NCBI RefSeq assembly: GCF_019175385.1 | Contig: NC_083339.1 | Location: forward strand, 82,138,120-82,202,119 | DNA: 64,000 nucleotides | DNA from: Lycium barbarum | Taxonomy: Eukaryota > Streptophyta > Magnoliopsida > Solanales > Solanaceae | Direction: 5' to 3' | Shown: piece after piece, positions 35,409 to 45,470 of the stretch | Layout of the letters: every line of letters begins with the position of its first letter | How positions within the stretch are numbered: the stretch's first letter is position 1 | Made by a program: the position numbers and the translations under genes | The notes under the pieces: generated by a model | Told to the model about the DNA's origin: nothing | The model's database searches: none | What the model saw: only the letters and a program-made list of their open reading frames with translations

Positions 35409-37312
35409 ATGATGTTGATATTCTATACCACACAGGGAAAGCAAATGTTGTAGCAGATGCACTCAGCCATAAATCTATGGGTAGTTTGGCAGATGTACAA
35501 CCAGAACAGAAGGAGATAGTCTGTGAGATTCGCCAGTTAGCTAATTTGGGAGTCCGTTTTGCCGATTCGATTATGGTAGGGTTTCTATTCGGGGAGTTGT
35601 CGAGTCCTCTATTATAGAAGAGATAAAGATACACCAGTATGAGAACCCTATTCTCGTACATCGCAGAGATGCAGCTCTTCAAAAGGAAGAGACCCCATTC
35701 GAGGTTGCACCAGACGGAGTGCTACGATACAAAGGTAGATTATGTGTACCTGAGGTTGCAGGGTTACGACAGCAGGTGATGGGAGAGGCACACTATGCCC
35801 GTTATTCTGTTCATCCAGGGTCAACGAAGATGTATCATGACCTCACATGCTTGTATTGGTGGGATGGCATGAAGAGGGATATAGCAGAGTTTGTTACTCA
35901 GTGTCCGAATTGTCAACAAGTTAAGATCGCGCACCAGAAGCCTGGGGGACTATTACAGGAGATGGAGATTCTGACCTGGAAATGGGAGGTGATGAATATG
36001 GACTTCGTCACAGGTTTACCTCGCACTCCGCGAAAATATGACTCTATTTGGGTCATCGTTGATAGGTTGACAAAATCAGCCCACTTTCTTCCAGTCAGGA
36101 CTACATATTCAGCTGAGGATTATGCCAGGTTGTACCTTAAGGAGATAATGAGACTTCACGGGGTTCCCACAGCTATTATCTCTGATAGAGGAGCCCAGTT
36201 CACAGCTAACTTCTGGAGATCCTTCCAGGAGGGATTGGGGACACAAGTGAATCTCAGCACGGCGTTTCACCCTCAGACTGACGGACAGGCCGAGCGTACC
36301 ATTCAGACACTACAAGATATGTTACGGGCCTGTGTTATTTATTCCCGGGGTAGCTGGGATGATCATTTGCCACTTATCGAGTTCGCCTATAATAACAGCT
36401 ACCATTTGAGTATTCAGATGGCACCGTATGAGGCCTTGTATGGGAGGAAGTGCAGATCACCTATTGGCTGGTTTGATGTTGGTTAGACCAAGTTGATAGG
36501 CCCAGATATAATTCAACAGGCTGTTGATAAAGTGAAGCTTATTCAGGGGAGATTACTGGCAGCCCAGAGTCGGCAGAAATCATATGCAGATAATCGACGT
36601 CGACACTTAGAGTTTTAGGTTGGTGACTGGGTGTTCCTAAAGGTGTCGCCCATGAAGGGTGTTATGAGATTTGGCAGGAAAAGGGAAGCTAAGCCCGAGA
36701 TACATTGGGCTTTATCAGATTGTCCGTAGAGTAGGCCAGGTTGCCTATGAGTTAGACCTACCAGCTGATTTGAAAGCAGTGCATCCAGTCTTTCACATGT
36801 CAATGCTTCGCAAACGTGTAGGCGATCCTTCCAGAGTATTTCCCGTAGATGATATCCAGGTGACAGAGGAGTTATCCTACGAGGAGCAGCCTATAGCCAT
36901 ACTGGATCGACAGGTTAGGAGGTTGCGAACTAAGGACGTGGCTTTCGTCAAAGTATTATGGAGAAACAACAATAGGGAAGAGATGACCTGGGAAGCTGAG
37001 GAGGAGATGCAGAACAAGTATCCTTACTTGTTCCCTACACCTACAGGTAACTTAAACTCCTCACTTGATTATATTATTTGTCTGATAAGACTATATGTTA
37101 TGACGATAAGGGAAACCTTTCCAAAAATTCTTATAGAACCTTATGGGACCAATTCAACATTCGAGGACGAATGTTCTAAAGGGGGGAAGAATGTTATACC
37201 CCGTATATTTTACGTTGAGTTATTCATAAAAGAAGCGACGCGAGATAAAGACGCAACCCTTCCTGGACACGGAATAGAAATCCTTAATTTTTCAATTTTT
37301 ATTAGGACATAA
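35409..37312 (+). pseudogene. pol: Element E pol 3' end: RNase H tail, integrase, chromodomain-like tail (copy 1)
   Basis: The frame starts abruptly in the last RNase H residues ([10 protein letters not shown]), cut by element F. Integrase keeps its HHCC zinc motif ([11 protein letters not shown], then CPNC) and catalytic D, D, E ([22 protein letters not shown]). Breaks: a small indel at about 35569 that shifts frame, TAG at 36484 (GAG in H), TAG at 36616 (CAG in H), and a one-base insertion near 36683. The chromodomain-like part (HPVFHMSMLRK, LDRQVRRLR, MTWEAEEEM) follows in another frame. The normal end has been lost, so that frame runs through the polypurine tract into the 3' LTR and stops at 37312. 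Close relative of H. Not functional. Confidence 0.9.
37154..37191 (+). promoter_or_regulatory. Hairpin and polypurine tract of element E (copy 1)
   Basis: Inverted repeat AACATTCG-AGGA-CGAATGTT, then TCTAAAGGGGGGAAGAA up to the LTR start at 37192. The copy-2 equivalent ends at 53941. Confidence 0.85.
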
Positions 37313-39513
37313 ATATGTTTATAAATTTTACTTAGTATAAACATATTAATGTATATTAGGGATTAATTAATCATGATTGGATTATTAAGTGGGGATTGAG
37401 ACTTAAATATTCACTAATTATACACTAGTGGCCGTGTGGGCCCCACTACCACATGACAAAATCAGATTTTTGCCCATGCTTGAGTTGGGGGGACGTGTAA
37501 GACCCTCTTGGGCAGCAAAATGGTCTACTTTGTTGACCAATTTCAGCCACTAACTCATTTCCCAACTCCACAAAGTGAACTTAGAGAGAGAGAGAGGCTC
37601 TCATCTTCACCAAATGAAGGGAGAGAGAGAGCCACGGCCAGCCATGGCAGTTCCACCACCATTGCACGGCCAGACCTTCTATGTTTCTTACCATTAAACC
37701 CCCAAAGTGTCCTACACATTCACCATTATGTTTCAAGTGAAGGAGAAACCATAAACATGCCATGCAAGCTCTTATAGCTCACGGCCAGAACTTGGGTTCT
37801 CCAAGTTGATTAAAAAAAAAAATCTTCAAGTATTTCAACCCTTTGGAAGGTGTATAACAACGTGGGATTGATCCTAGATAGCAAGAACAAGAATAAAATT
37901 CAAGGCACAAACTCTAGCCAAGTTGAGAAGTCAAATTGTCAAGGTAAGGTTTAACTTTCTTTTGCATGTATTAAGGGTGGTTAAAACGTATGGTAGATGT
38001 GTAAATATAAGTTGCATGTATGAAATTATGAATGTTGGTGTTGAAATGTTGTTGAAGCCGTAGGGGCTGTTTTAAGGGTGATTTGGATATGTTGTGCATG
38101 TGTAAATGTGAATTGCATGTATGAAATTGTGTGTGTTGATGTTGAGGCATTGTGGAAGCCGTAGGGGGCTGTTTGGTGTGGAATAATGGACTGATTTTAT
38201 TTAATAATTATGGTTGTTGCTATTATAGATTTCATGGTAAAAAGAATGAAAAAGAATTTGAAGGTTAAAGGTGAAGTTGTGTTGATATGAACATGTTGTG
38301 ATTTTGTTGAATTGAGGCCGTGCAGTGGACTGTTTTGTGTGGAAGATAGTTAACTGATTTTACTTGGTATTTTGATGGTTGTTTTCATGAATTTTATGGT
38401 GGAAATGAGGGTATTTAATGGTTAGAGTTGGAACTAAAATTTTTTGTGGGTTGTTGTAAGGTTTATAATGATGACAATGTAGCTTAGTTGCGTATGAATT
38501 GATGATGTAGTTGTCGTGTGACTGCTGGTCGTAACTTGCTGAAATTATATGAAAAGAAGACATGAAATAATGTGTAAAAATTGTGTGTAGTTTTCTTAGT
38601 ATGTTCGTAAGCGTTTGCAAGAATTCTGAACATCTTTTATGTTGATCGGTTAGGGACTGTTTTGGATGTGTCGTTTTTGTTCTTATTGAGCTTGGGAGGA
38701 TGAATGATAGTTAAGAATATACATTGTATTTATGTTGTTTGGGCTGTTGTAAAGTTGTTACATGAAAACGTTAAGGCTACGGACTATTAGGAATAACTTG
38801 AGAATGTAGTAGCCGTATGTGGATCGTTATTGAATGTTGTGAATGTGGGCTGTTTGGAATGTTGTGTGGGCTGTCCGGGTTGGTATTGAACGTATGATTA
38901 TTGATGTTGGATTTGTTGTATGTAGTTGGTTTGGATATAAGGAAAACGTCGTCTAAACATCTAGAAAGGAGTTACTAACGTTAGCATACGTTTTGAATGT
39001 CCCCGTAGCTTAACCGTAGTTGTTGGCGTCTTAATATAGGTTGAGGTATTATTGGGCAGCGTGTACGTATTGTGTGGCATATAAGCGCTAAAGGTATGTG
39101 AAGTTAACCCTTCTTTCTTTTTGGCATGATCGTTGTTAAATGAATATACGATATATATACGATTCCAAAGGAATTCCTATTCCTAGAACCACTAGGATGG
39201 CTAATGATCTTGATTCCCATAACTTATATTTTTTTATATTTTGATATGTACATATGATTTCAAAGTTCCATTTTGATATAATCCACAGGGACATCCGAAA
39301 GGTATATGATATGACTATTATTTGAATTTGCAAACGATGGTTCGTGTTGACTATTCTATTGAGTCCTTAAAAATGTTTTAAATTGCATATAGTTTCTCAC
39401 TACTCTGCTCGTGCATGCCTCAATATATCTTTCACCGAGTCCCGGGCCGGGTATGTTATCGTGCACAGTTTCACTGCATTGTTCATCGAGTCCCTCACTA
39501 GAGGGCCGGGTAC

Positions 39514-39557
<44 letters not shown>

Positions 39558-40453
39558 ATGATGAGATGATGATGAGATGATGATATGATGATATGATGAT
39601 ATAATGACATGTTATGGCGGCCAGGAGGGCATATGATGACTTTATTCACCGAGTCCCTCACTAGAGGGCCGGGTACGGTATATATGTATATGATATATGA
39701 TATTGACAAGCATGATTATGTTTCAAAGGCAAGTGTTTTGGTATTCTGAACATTGTACTTGTTTCCTGTACTCCTTATTCAGATATGCTCCTTTTACTGT
39801 ATTCCTCGCTTTACATGCTCAGTACATATTCCGTACTGACCCCCTTTCCTCGGGGGCTGCGTTTCATGCCCTCAGGTACAGATACGCGCTTTGGTGGGTC
39901 GCTAGCTTAGGATTTCCCTTTTGCTATCTTGGAGAGCTCCGTTGTTCCGGAGCCCAGATTTTGGTATAGATCCTTTTTTATCTAAATGTATGTATATGTT
40001 GTCTAAGGGTACGACGGGGCCCTGTCCCGTCATATTTCACTGTTGAAACTCTTAGAGGTCTGTAGACATGTATGTGGGTTGTATCCAGATGTGAACAGTT
40101 TTGTGTACGATTAGTATGCGTGTCCTATCATTGCGGCAGCCTTGCCAGCTTGCAGATATTGTCATGTTGTGGTAGCAGCCTTGTCGGCTTGTGTTTATAT
40201 ATATAGTTGGGATGTTCCCACATGTTATGATAGCCTTGTCGGCTTATCTACTGTGTTATCTGTTGATAATTGTGACTCCTCAGGAGACAGGTTGCCGAAC
40301 ATATATGTACATTTATGCGACAGTTCCGAGACTATGTTTTGGTCGTTATAAGTTCCATATTATATTGTTGTGGACTGAATATATAGCTAACAGGTGTGTA
40401 TACGAGTGCCCAGCTCAGGTACTAGTCACGGCCTACGGGGTTGGGTCGTGACA
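37192..40453 (+). mobile_element. Element E 3' LTR (copy 1)
   Basis: 3262 bases, TGTTATACCCCG to GGGTCGTGACA. Followed by TCTTT (40454-40458), the expected right-hand target duplication; the left one is not in the window. It contains donor-like AAGGTAAGG (about 37940) and AAGGTATGTGAAG (39091), GAGTCCCTC-ACTA-GAGGG repeats (39436-39680), the double hairpin (39820-39883), the third hairpin (about 40007-40034) and several GCCTTGTCGGC-type short stems. No coding region was seen. Confidence 0.9.
39516..39607. repeat. (TA)n and GATGATATGATG microsatellites (copy 1)
   Basis: About 39 bases of TA, then ATG/GAT-rich repeats. In copy 2 the TA run is about 27 bases (56266-56292) while the GAT part has 9 extra bases. 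This is the largest difference between the duplicated blocks. Confidence 0.9.
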
Positions 40454-40922
40454 TCTTTCATCAGGTGACTATTCAGATTTTCTCCATTATCCATTATGAT
40501 GGACTTTGGCATGCCATATAGGCATATGATGTTGTTCAGTACGAAATCAGCTACTACTTTTTTTGTTACCGATTTGTGTGATGTGGATTCCACCCACTTG
40601 GTTAAGTAATCTATGGCGACCAGAATTAATCGGTGCCCATTAGATGTAGCTGGTTAGATGGGTCCAATGACATCCATGCCCAGGTGATGAATGACCAAGG
40701 TGAACTCATGACATTGAGTTCACTCGGTGGGACTTTGATCAGATCTCCATAGATTTGGCATTGATGGCATCTTTGCAGAAACTTGCAACAATCATTTTCC
40801 ATTGTTATCAAATAATAACCTACTCGAAGGATTTTCTTAGCTAGAACGAACCCATTCATGTGAGGCACAAAAGTTCCATCGTGCACTTCTTCTAGTAGTT
40901 TTGTGGCCTCAGTAGCATCCAC
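40454..40922 (-). pseudogene. pol: Tat/Ogre-type integrase fragment (copy 1)
   Basis: On the minus strand the frame 40922-40626 reads TKLLEEVHDGTFVPHMNGF and then CHQCQIYGDLIKVPPSELN, the zinc-binding N-terminus of integrase in the Tat/Ogre branch of Ty3/Gypsy. After a frameshift near 40690 it goes on into the catalytic core (a TKWVES block and an MDNG block near the second Asp) up to 40454. There it is cut by insertion of element E. The first part has no internal stop. Clearly a relic. The remaining integrase would lie to the left of E's missing 5' end. Confidence 0.85.
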
Positions 40923-41011
40923 GCATCGGAGTAATCCAAGATCCTCCGTTGTTTTGTAGAATATCTTCTTCTTTGGGAAAAACCCATTGGCATTCTCCGG
41001 ATGGCTTTCTT

Positions 41012-41395
41012 CTATTTTCTTGTAGTATTCTTGGGGTATATTTCTTTTTCCAAATATCTCTTTATGTCAGCATACCATGGCTTGCCATCGGGCTCCGCCT
41101 CCGTATGGGAACAGTAGGCATGCTCTTCTCTTAGAATTATTTCCAGCGAGTCAATGTGACTACTTTCAGGATGTTGTATCATGGATGCTATGTCAGCAAG
41201 AGCATCGGCGAACTCATTTTCAGCCCTTGGCGTATGCTTGCATTTGATCTTCTTGAAGTTTTTGCACAAGAAGCCCTCGGGTAAATCTAGTTGGTCACAA
41301 TAAGAAAGCAAGTGGGCCTTGGGATTTTTCGTTCCGTTGAACATTTTGAATTTGGGCACCTTGAAGCCCTCGGGTAAATCCATGTTCGGATGCAT
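41012..41395 (-). pseudogene. Tat/Ogre gag fused in frame to RNase H end (copy 1)
   Basis: A 127-codon frame. Its first part (DLPEGFKVPKFKMFNGTKNP, then AHLLSYCDQL) is the start of Tat-type gag. It passes directly into CKHTPRAENEFADALADIAS, the end of RNase H, then a linker towards integrase. Protease and reverse transcriptase are missing, so a large internal deletion removed them without breaking frame. The motif DLPEGF and its DNA (GAAGCCCTCGGGTAAATC on the plus strand, 41269-41286 and 41363-41380) occur twice, once at each side of the junction region, a possible footprint of the deletion. Function is unlikely. Confidence 0.82.
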
Positions 41396-41552
41396 GCATA
41401 GATCGTTATAACTCAGACCAGTTTCCTTACGAGTGGTCTTGTAGATTGTTCAAGCATTTCTACCACTTTGCATTCCATTTCCTTGCCACGCCTGTCTTGT
41501 TCAGCTCTCCAGGCCTTCTCCATCTCTTCATGGTGATCGAGCTCATAATGCT

Positions 41553-42262
41553 TCATGGAAAAGGCGTTTGGAGTGATAGGGGTATGGAAGGATATTGTTG
41601 GATGTGCGGGGTGGCTTTTGGGTGTGTGGGTAGTTCATGAAATTGGTAGAGAGATGATGCTTGGGTGTATGGCAAGGTTAGTGTGAATGAGCTGTGGTGC
41701 GTAGTACAACGGCACAAAATGAATAGTTCCAGGGATTTGGGTAATGTTGAGAGATGGTGGAATGTGGTATGATGTGCCAATGTGGGGTGGTTTAGCAGTG
41801 AATAGGTGGCATAGTTCTGGTAGGGTAGGTAGGAAAGTTATCAGGTATTGGGGAGCTTAGAGATGGAAAAGGTGGAGGAGGTCTTCTTGCCTCAGTAGGT
41901 GTTTATTTTGTTGCACTGGCCATTTTAGCTCTTACGACTTTTTCTTGAAGGCCACCAACTTTCTCGAGTAGCGTAGTGATCACATCCTCAGAATACGAGG
42001 GTTCTTTCGGGTTTGGGGATGTTGAATCCCTGATGACGAGTTCATTTCTGTTGTGTTCATCTTCCGAAGTACCAATCATTTTTTCTTTGCCTTTGCCTGG
42101 GTCAGAAAGGGATACTATTGTGGCTTTTGATCTAGTGAAGTAGGCCAGCATGATAGGACACGGATCAACCTCTTTCTTATAATAAAAGAACAACTCAAAG
42201 CCAAATGACGTTAGTATGTTAGGCAATAATAAGTAATACAAGATATCACGCGTAGTTTGCAA
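41553..42262 (-). pseudogene. gag: Tat/Ogre gag N-terminal region, broken (copy 1)
   Basis: Two minus-strand frames. At 42262-41903 a 119-codon frame contains MLAYFTRSKATIVSLSDPG and a Lys/Glu-rich part with VITTLLEKVGGLQEKV, a likely short coiled coil. At 41780-41553 a Pro/Thr/His-rich frame follows, as expected between the gag N-terminus and the gag core at 41395. Frame changes separate them. The family call rests on position next to the gag core and on overall style, not on a diagnostic motif. Confidence 0.6.
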
Positions 42263-42840
42263 ATAACCACATAAGGCACAGAAAATTCATGTATTCGATT
42301 CAAGCGTTCGATTTATTCTTCCTTTCCGGGGTTTTGGAATTTCGTCATTTTGATTTATTTGTGGATTTTGGTTTGGAAGTTTATGGTTGACTTGATTTAA
42401 GCAGTCTTCTTGATGCTTCCTTATATTTAAAATGGAGAAATATATATTTTATATAATACAGGGACCGAGTCTTACGTAGACTGCCTACATATCCCTCTGT
42501 GGGAAATCAGGCCCTTTCGTAGTTCTGTTTACATAAAATATCCACTAATTTTGTTCTACCCAAAAGTCTTCCTAGACCAAGCTCGATGAGGGCTTTCTAA
42601 GTATCCCTCTTTGGGACATCAGGTCTGATGTAGTTTCTTTAACATATAAAAAGGGGGGATAACATATGATTTGCAAAAGGGATACCTAGATTTACCGAAG
42701 AGATGACCTCTCCTTGAGATAAAAATGGGTTGTTGTCCTAACAACCACACATTTGGCCGAAGGCCCAACTTCTTAGTAATGGGGAGGGAGTACTACCCAG
42801 GTCTCCCTAGTGTGGACCAGATGTTCCAACTAAAACTTGA
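42263..42840 (-). mobile_element. Tat/Ogre leader region (copy 1)
   Basis: Non-coding. On the minus strand it holds GGATATGTAGGCAGTCTACG, then TAAGACTCGGTCCC (about 42467-42500 on the plus strand), and a second, weaker copy near 42580-42620. This resembles the untranslated leader of Tat/Athila-type elements ahead of gag. No primer-binding site or LTR end could be identified with confidence. Confidence 0.55.
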
Positions 42841-43500
42841 AAGCCGTTGAACCTCAAATTTTTCTCGTTGTTTGCATCGTAGGTAAACTAACTTAAGCTG
42901 GAGAGGTAATGGAACACCTATAAGGTTAATGAAGGTATTAAACAAGTGTTAAGTATGTACCATAAGCTTTCGGGGCCAAACGAATCAAAGGAATCAAGTT
43001 CTTCGAAAAGTCAGAGAAAAGTGCAATTTGATGGCCCGTTAAATTTTTCACGGACCGTCAAAGTGGAGCAGCCCCACCATGAAATGGTAACAGAACCACC
43101 AGTTAAGGGGGTGGATTTGACGGTCCATTTTCATGGACGATAGGGGCCGTGAATGTGGTCGTAAAATTGATGGCGGTGGCCGACTTAGTTCTCTTTAAAT
43201 TCGTTTTGGGGGTTTCGTTTGGTCATTTTTCGACCAAAACTCACCCTAACACTCCCTTAAAACCTCTGAATATATTCCTAAGGTTCTAAGGTGATTCCAT
43301 GGTGGTTATACCAACATCACACCTCAAAAGTGTTACAAACTACAAGAAGTCACTTCCATGACGTTGTGGTGTTAATAAGGGTTGTTATGGGCTGAGCAAG
43401 GCTTAGATTTCACGTTGTGTCTTCTGTGTAAGGTAAGTAAAGTACTCTCTTGCTTTTCTTAAGCTTATTCTTGTGTTGGTTAAATTATTTGGATGCAGAA
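42841..43500 (+). mobile_element. Start of an unassigned plus-strand LTR, truncated (copy 1)
   Basis: A possible LTR start, TGTTAAGTATGTACC, lies near 42948. It is followed by sequence with repeated GGACCGTCAA/TTGACGGTCC inverse motifs (43040-43130) and a donor-like TAAGGTAAGTAAAG at 43431, matching the donor-like motif of other LTRs. It is cut at 43500 by LTR J. The 65-codon frame at 42946-43143 shows no domain. Confidence 0.45.
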
Positions 43501-43670
43501 TGTCACGCCCCAAACCAATGAGTCGTGACGAGTGCCCAACCACTACTGACCAAGCACCCCAAACTCAGACTTGCATCTATCACTGAGCAATATGGTTTCC
43601 CATATATACACTATAACTGAACTATACTATCTCCTATATGCAACAAGAACTCACAATTAGCGTTCATTTA

Positions 43671-43729
<59 letters not shown>

Positions 43730-44998
43730 ACTGCGGATAAGAGTGCAGGCCGACTAGGCCGCTACATATGTTGTACAACAAAAATAAGAGCCAACAAGGC
43801 TACATAACATCCCAACTACATACAACTTTCTACAGACCTCTACGAAACACGAACTGTAGAAAAGACAGGACAAGGCCCCGTCGTACACATATATATACAT
43901 GTCAAAATAGCATTCCAAAAGAACTGCAGCTCCGAACCAAGTGGAGTGCACTGACTGCAGCGGAGTGGAGGGCCTACTGGACTGGACCACCGGTCTGCCT
44001 ACCTGAACCTGTAGGCATGAACGCAGCAGCGTCCACAGGAAGGGACGTCAGTACGAATAGTGTACCGAGTATGTAAGGCATGAATAATAATAAAACAAGA
44101 AATATGGAACATAACATGAGATAAAGATAACTTGTACATCTGATTTCCTTATAAGGCGAATACCATGCATGCTTAGCTTTCTAAAGAAAACATTTTTCAT
44201 ACATATATAACATAATCATTAGCCCACGTTCGGGCCTCCCGCGTCCGAGGTAACCATCTCACGCCGCTTACTTGTGGTGCTGCCTGACCATATAGGCATG
44301 GTGTTATTAACATTATCCATAAGTAGCCCACCGCAATTGTGCTGCCCGGCCATATAGGCATGATGTGAGAAAATACATACATATACATCAAGCACGCATG
44401 AGAGCACAATTAAAAGCTACAACTCTATCGGAATGATGTAAGGTCGGTAACCTCCGATTTATATTATGGAGCAATCATCATCGCTATGTCCCACCTTGAT
44501 GGAACAATTATCATTAGGTGAGATCAACAACAATGAATAAAATCAAGAAATTCATGAAATAAACTCAATAATCTCATAATAGCATTAAGACTGCAAACTT
44601 TGGAATCTCTAGAAATGGGATCATCATCATCATCATTTTCATCATAGGAAACATCTATCTTTAGCAATATAAGAACTTTGAGAATCATGAACTTCTAGCA
44701 TTTTGGGAATAAGGATATTATGGAAAACATGTATGGGTTCATAAGAAAAGAATCATGCCTTTAGAAAGATATGGACTAGCCTTAACATACCTTTTTGGTC
44801 GCCTTAACTTTAACTACTTAACGCTTGTCCTCCCAGGCTCGTAAATCTATATTCAAGAGAATTCATACTATTGTTAGGCTTATCGTCATATGCTCGTTTA
44901 AGCCTTCAAATTAAATCCTCTTAGAATCTGCCGGAATTCGGGCAGCATCTCCCCTATTTATATCCCTAGCCCGAAATCACAATACCAACAAAACAACA
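43501..44998 (-). mobile_element. LTR J, minus strand, truncated by the duplication junction (copy 1)
   Basis: The plus strand begins TGTCACGCCCC, the reverse of an LTR end. Contains a TA run (43675-43726), the third hairpin in reverse (43862-43892), a diverged double hairpin with a GTCC/GGAC stem (44011-44081), two units of a CCTATATGG-containing repeat (about 44275-44370), and a reverse AAAGGTATGTTAAGG (44787-44800). It stops at the duplication junction; copy 2 shows more of it. Confidence 0.8.
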
Positions 44999-45001
44999 TA
45001 T
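44999..45001. other. Duplication junction with 3-base filler
   Basis: Copy 1 ends in AAAACAACA at 44998. Three bases, TAT, intervene, and copy 2 starts at 45002 with GTATATATTCGG, which matches 28253. Essentially no homology is shared between the two ends. Confidence 0.85.
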
Positions 45002-45470
45002 GTATATATTCGGTCTTTGCATATGTATATATTTGTTCAGGGGTACGGCGAGGCCCTGTCCCGCCATATGATACGGTTGGTCTGTTTAGAGGTCTGTAGA
45101 CGTACATGTGGGTTGTGCCTACTTCTGTTCAGATGTGTTTGTATGATCCTACTCGTTATGGCAGCCTTGTCGGCGTGCATTTTGTATATGTTTTGGGGCC
45201 GTTGTGCCATTTGATAGCCTTGTCGGCTTTTGGTATATGTATACGCATCTGGTTGTGCTGAAATGTGGGCGATGTATATTCCGCCAACTCTTTTGGTTTT
45301 GATATGATATTTTGTACGTGAAATCGCGTAAGATAATATTTGTTTCTAGCTCTGTTCAAAATGATGAATATGAAGTCTGAGTTAAGCGATAAAATGATGA
45401 TTTGGTTTGTATGTCTGTTTGGGTGTCCAAGTAGGGCACCAGTCGCGGCCCACGGGGCTGGGTCGTGACA
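45002..45470 (+). mobile_element. Fragment of element G 3' LTR end (copy 2)
   Basis: Matches 28253-28721 and ends GGGTCGTGACA at 45470. It has no start of its own, because the duplication began inside the LTR. Confidence 0.92.

Larger units (their letters stand above)
28253..44998. repeat. 16.7-kb tandem duplication, copy 1
   Basis: Matches 45002-61744 almost perfectly. It starts inside G's 3' LTR and ends inside LTR J, so its edges do not correspond to any transposon end. The differences I saw between copies are about ten substitutions, a small frame-changing difference at about 35569, and a length difference in one TA/GAT microsatellite (39516-39607). Confidence 0.95.
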
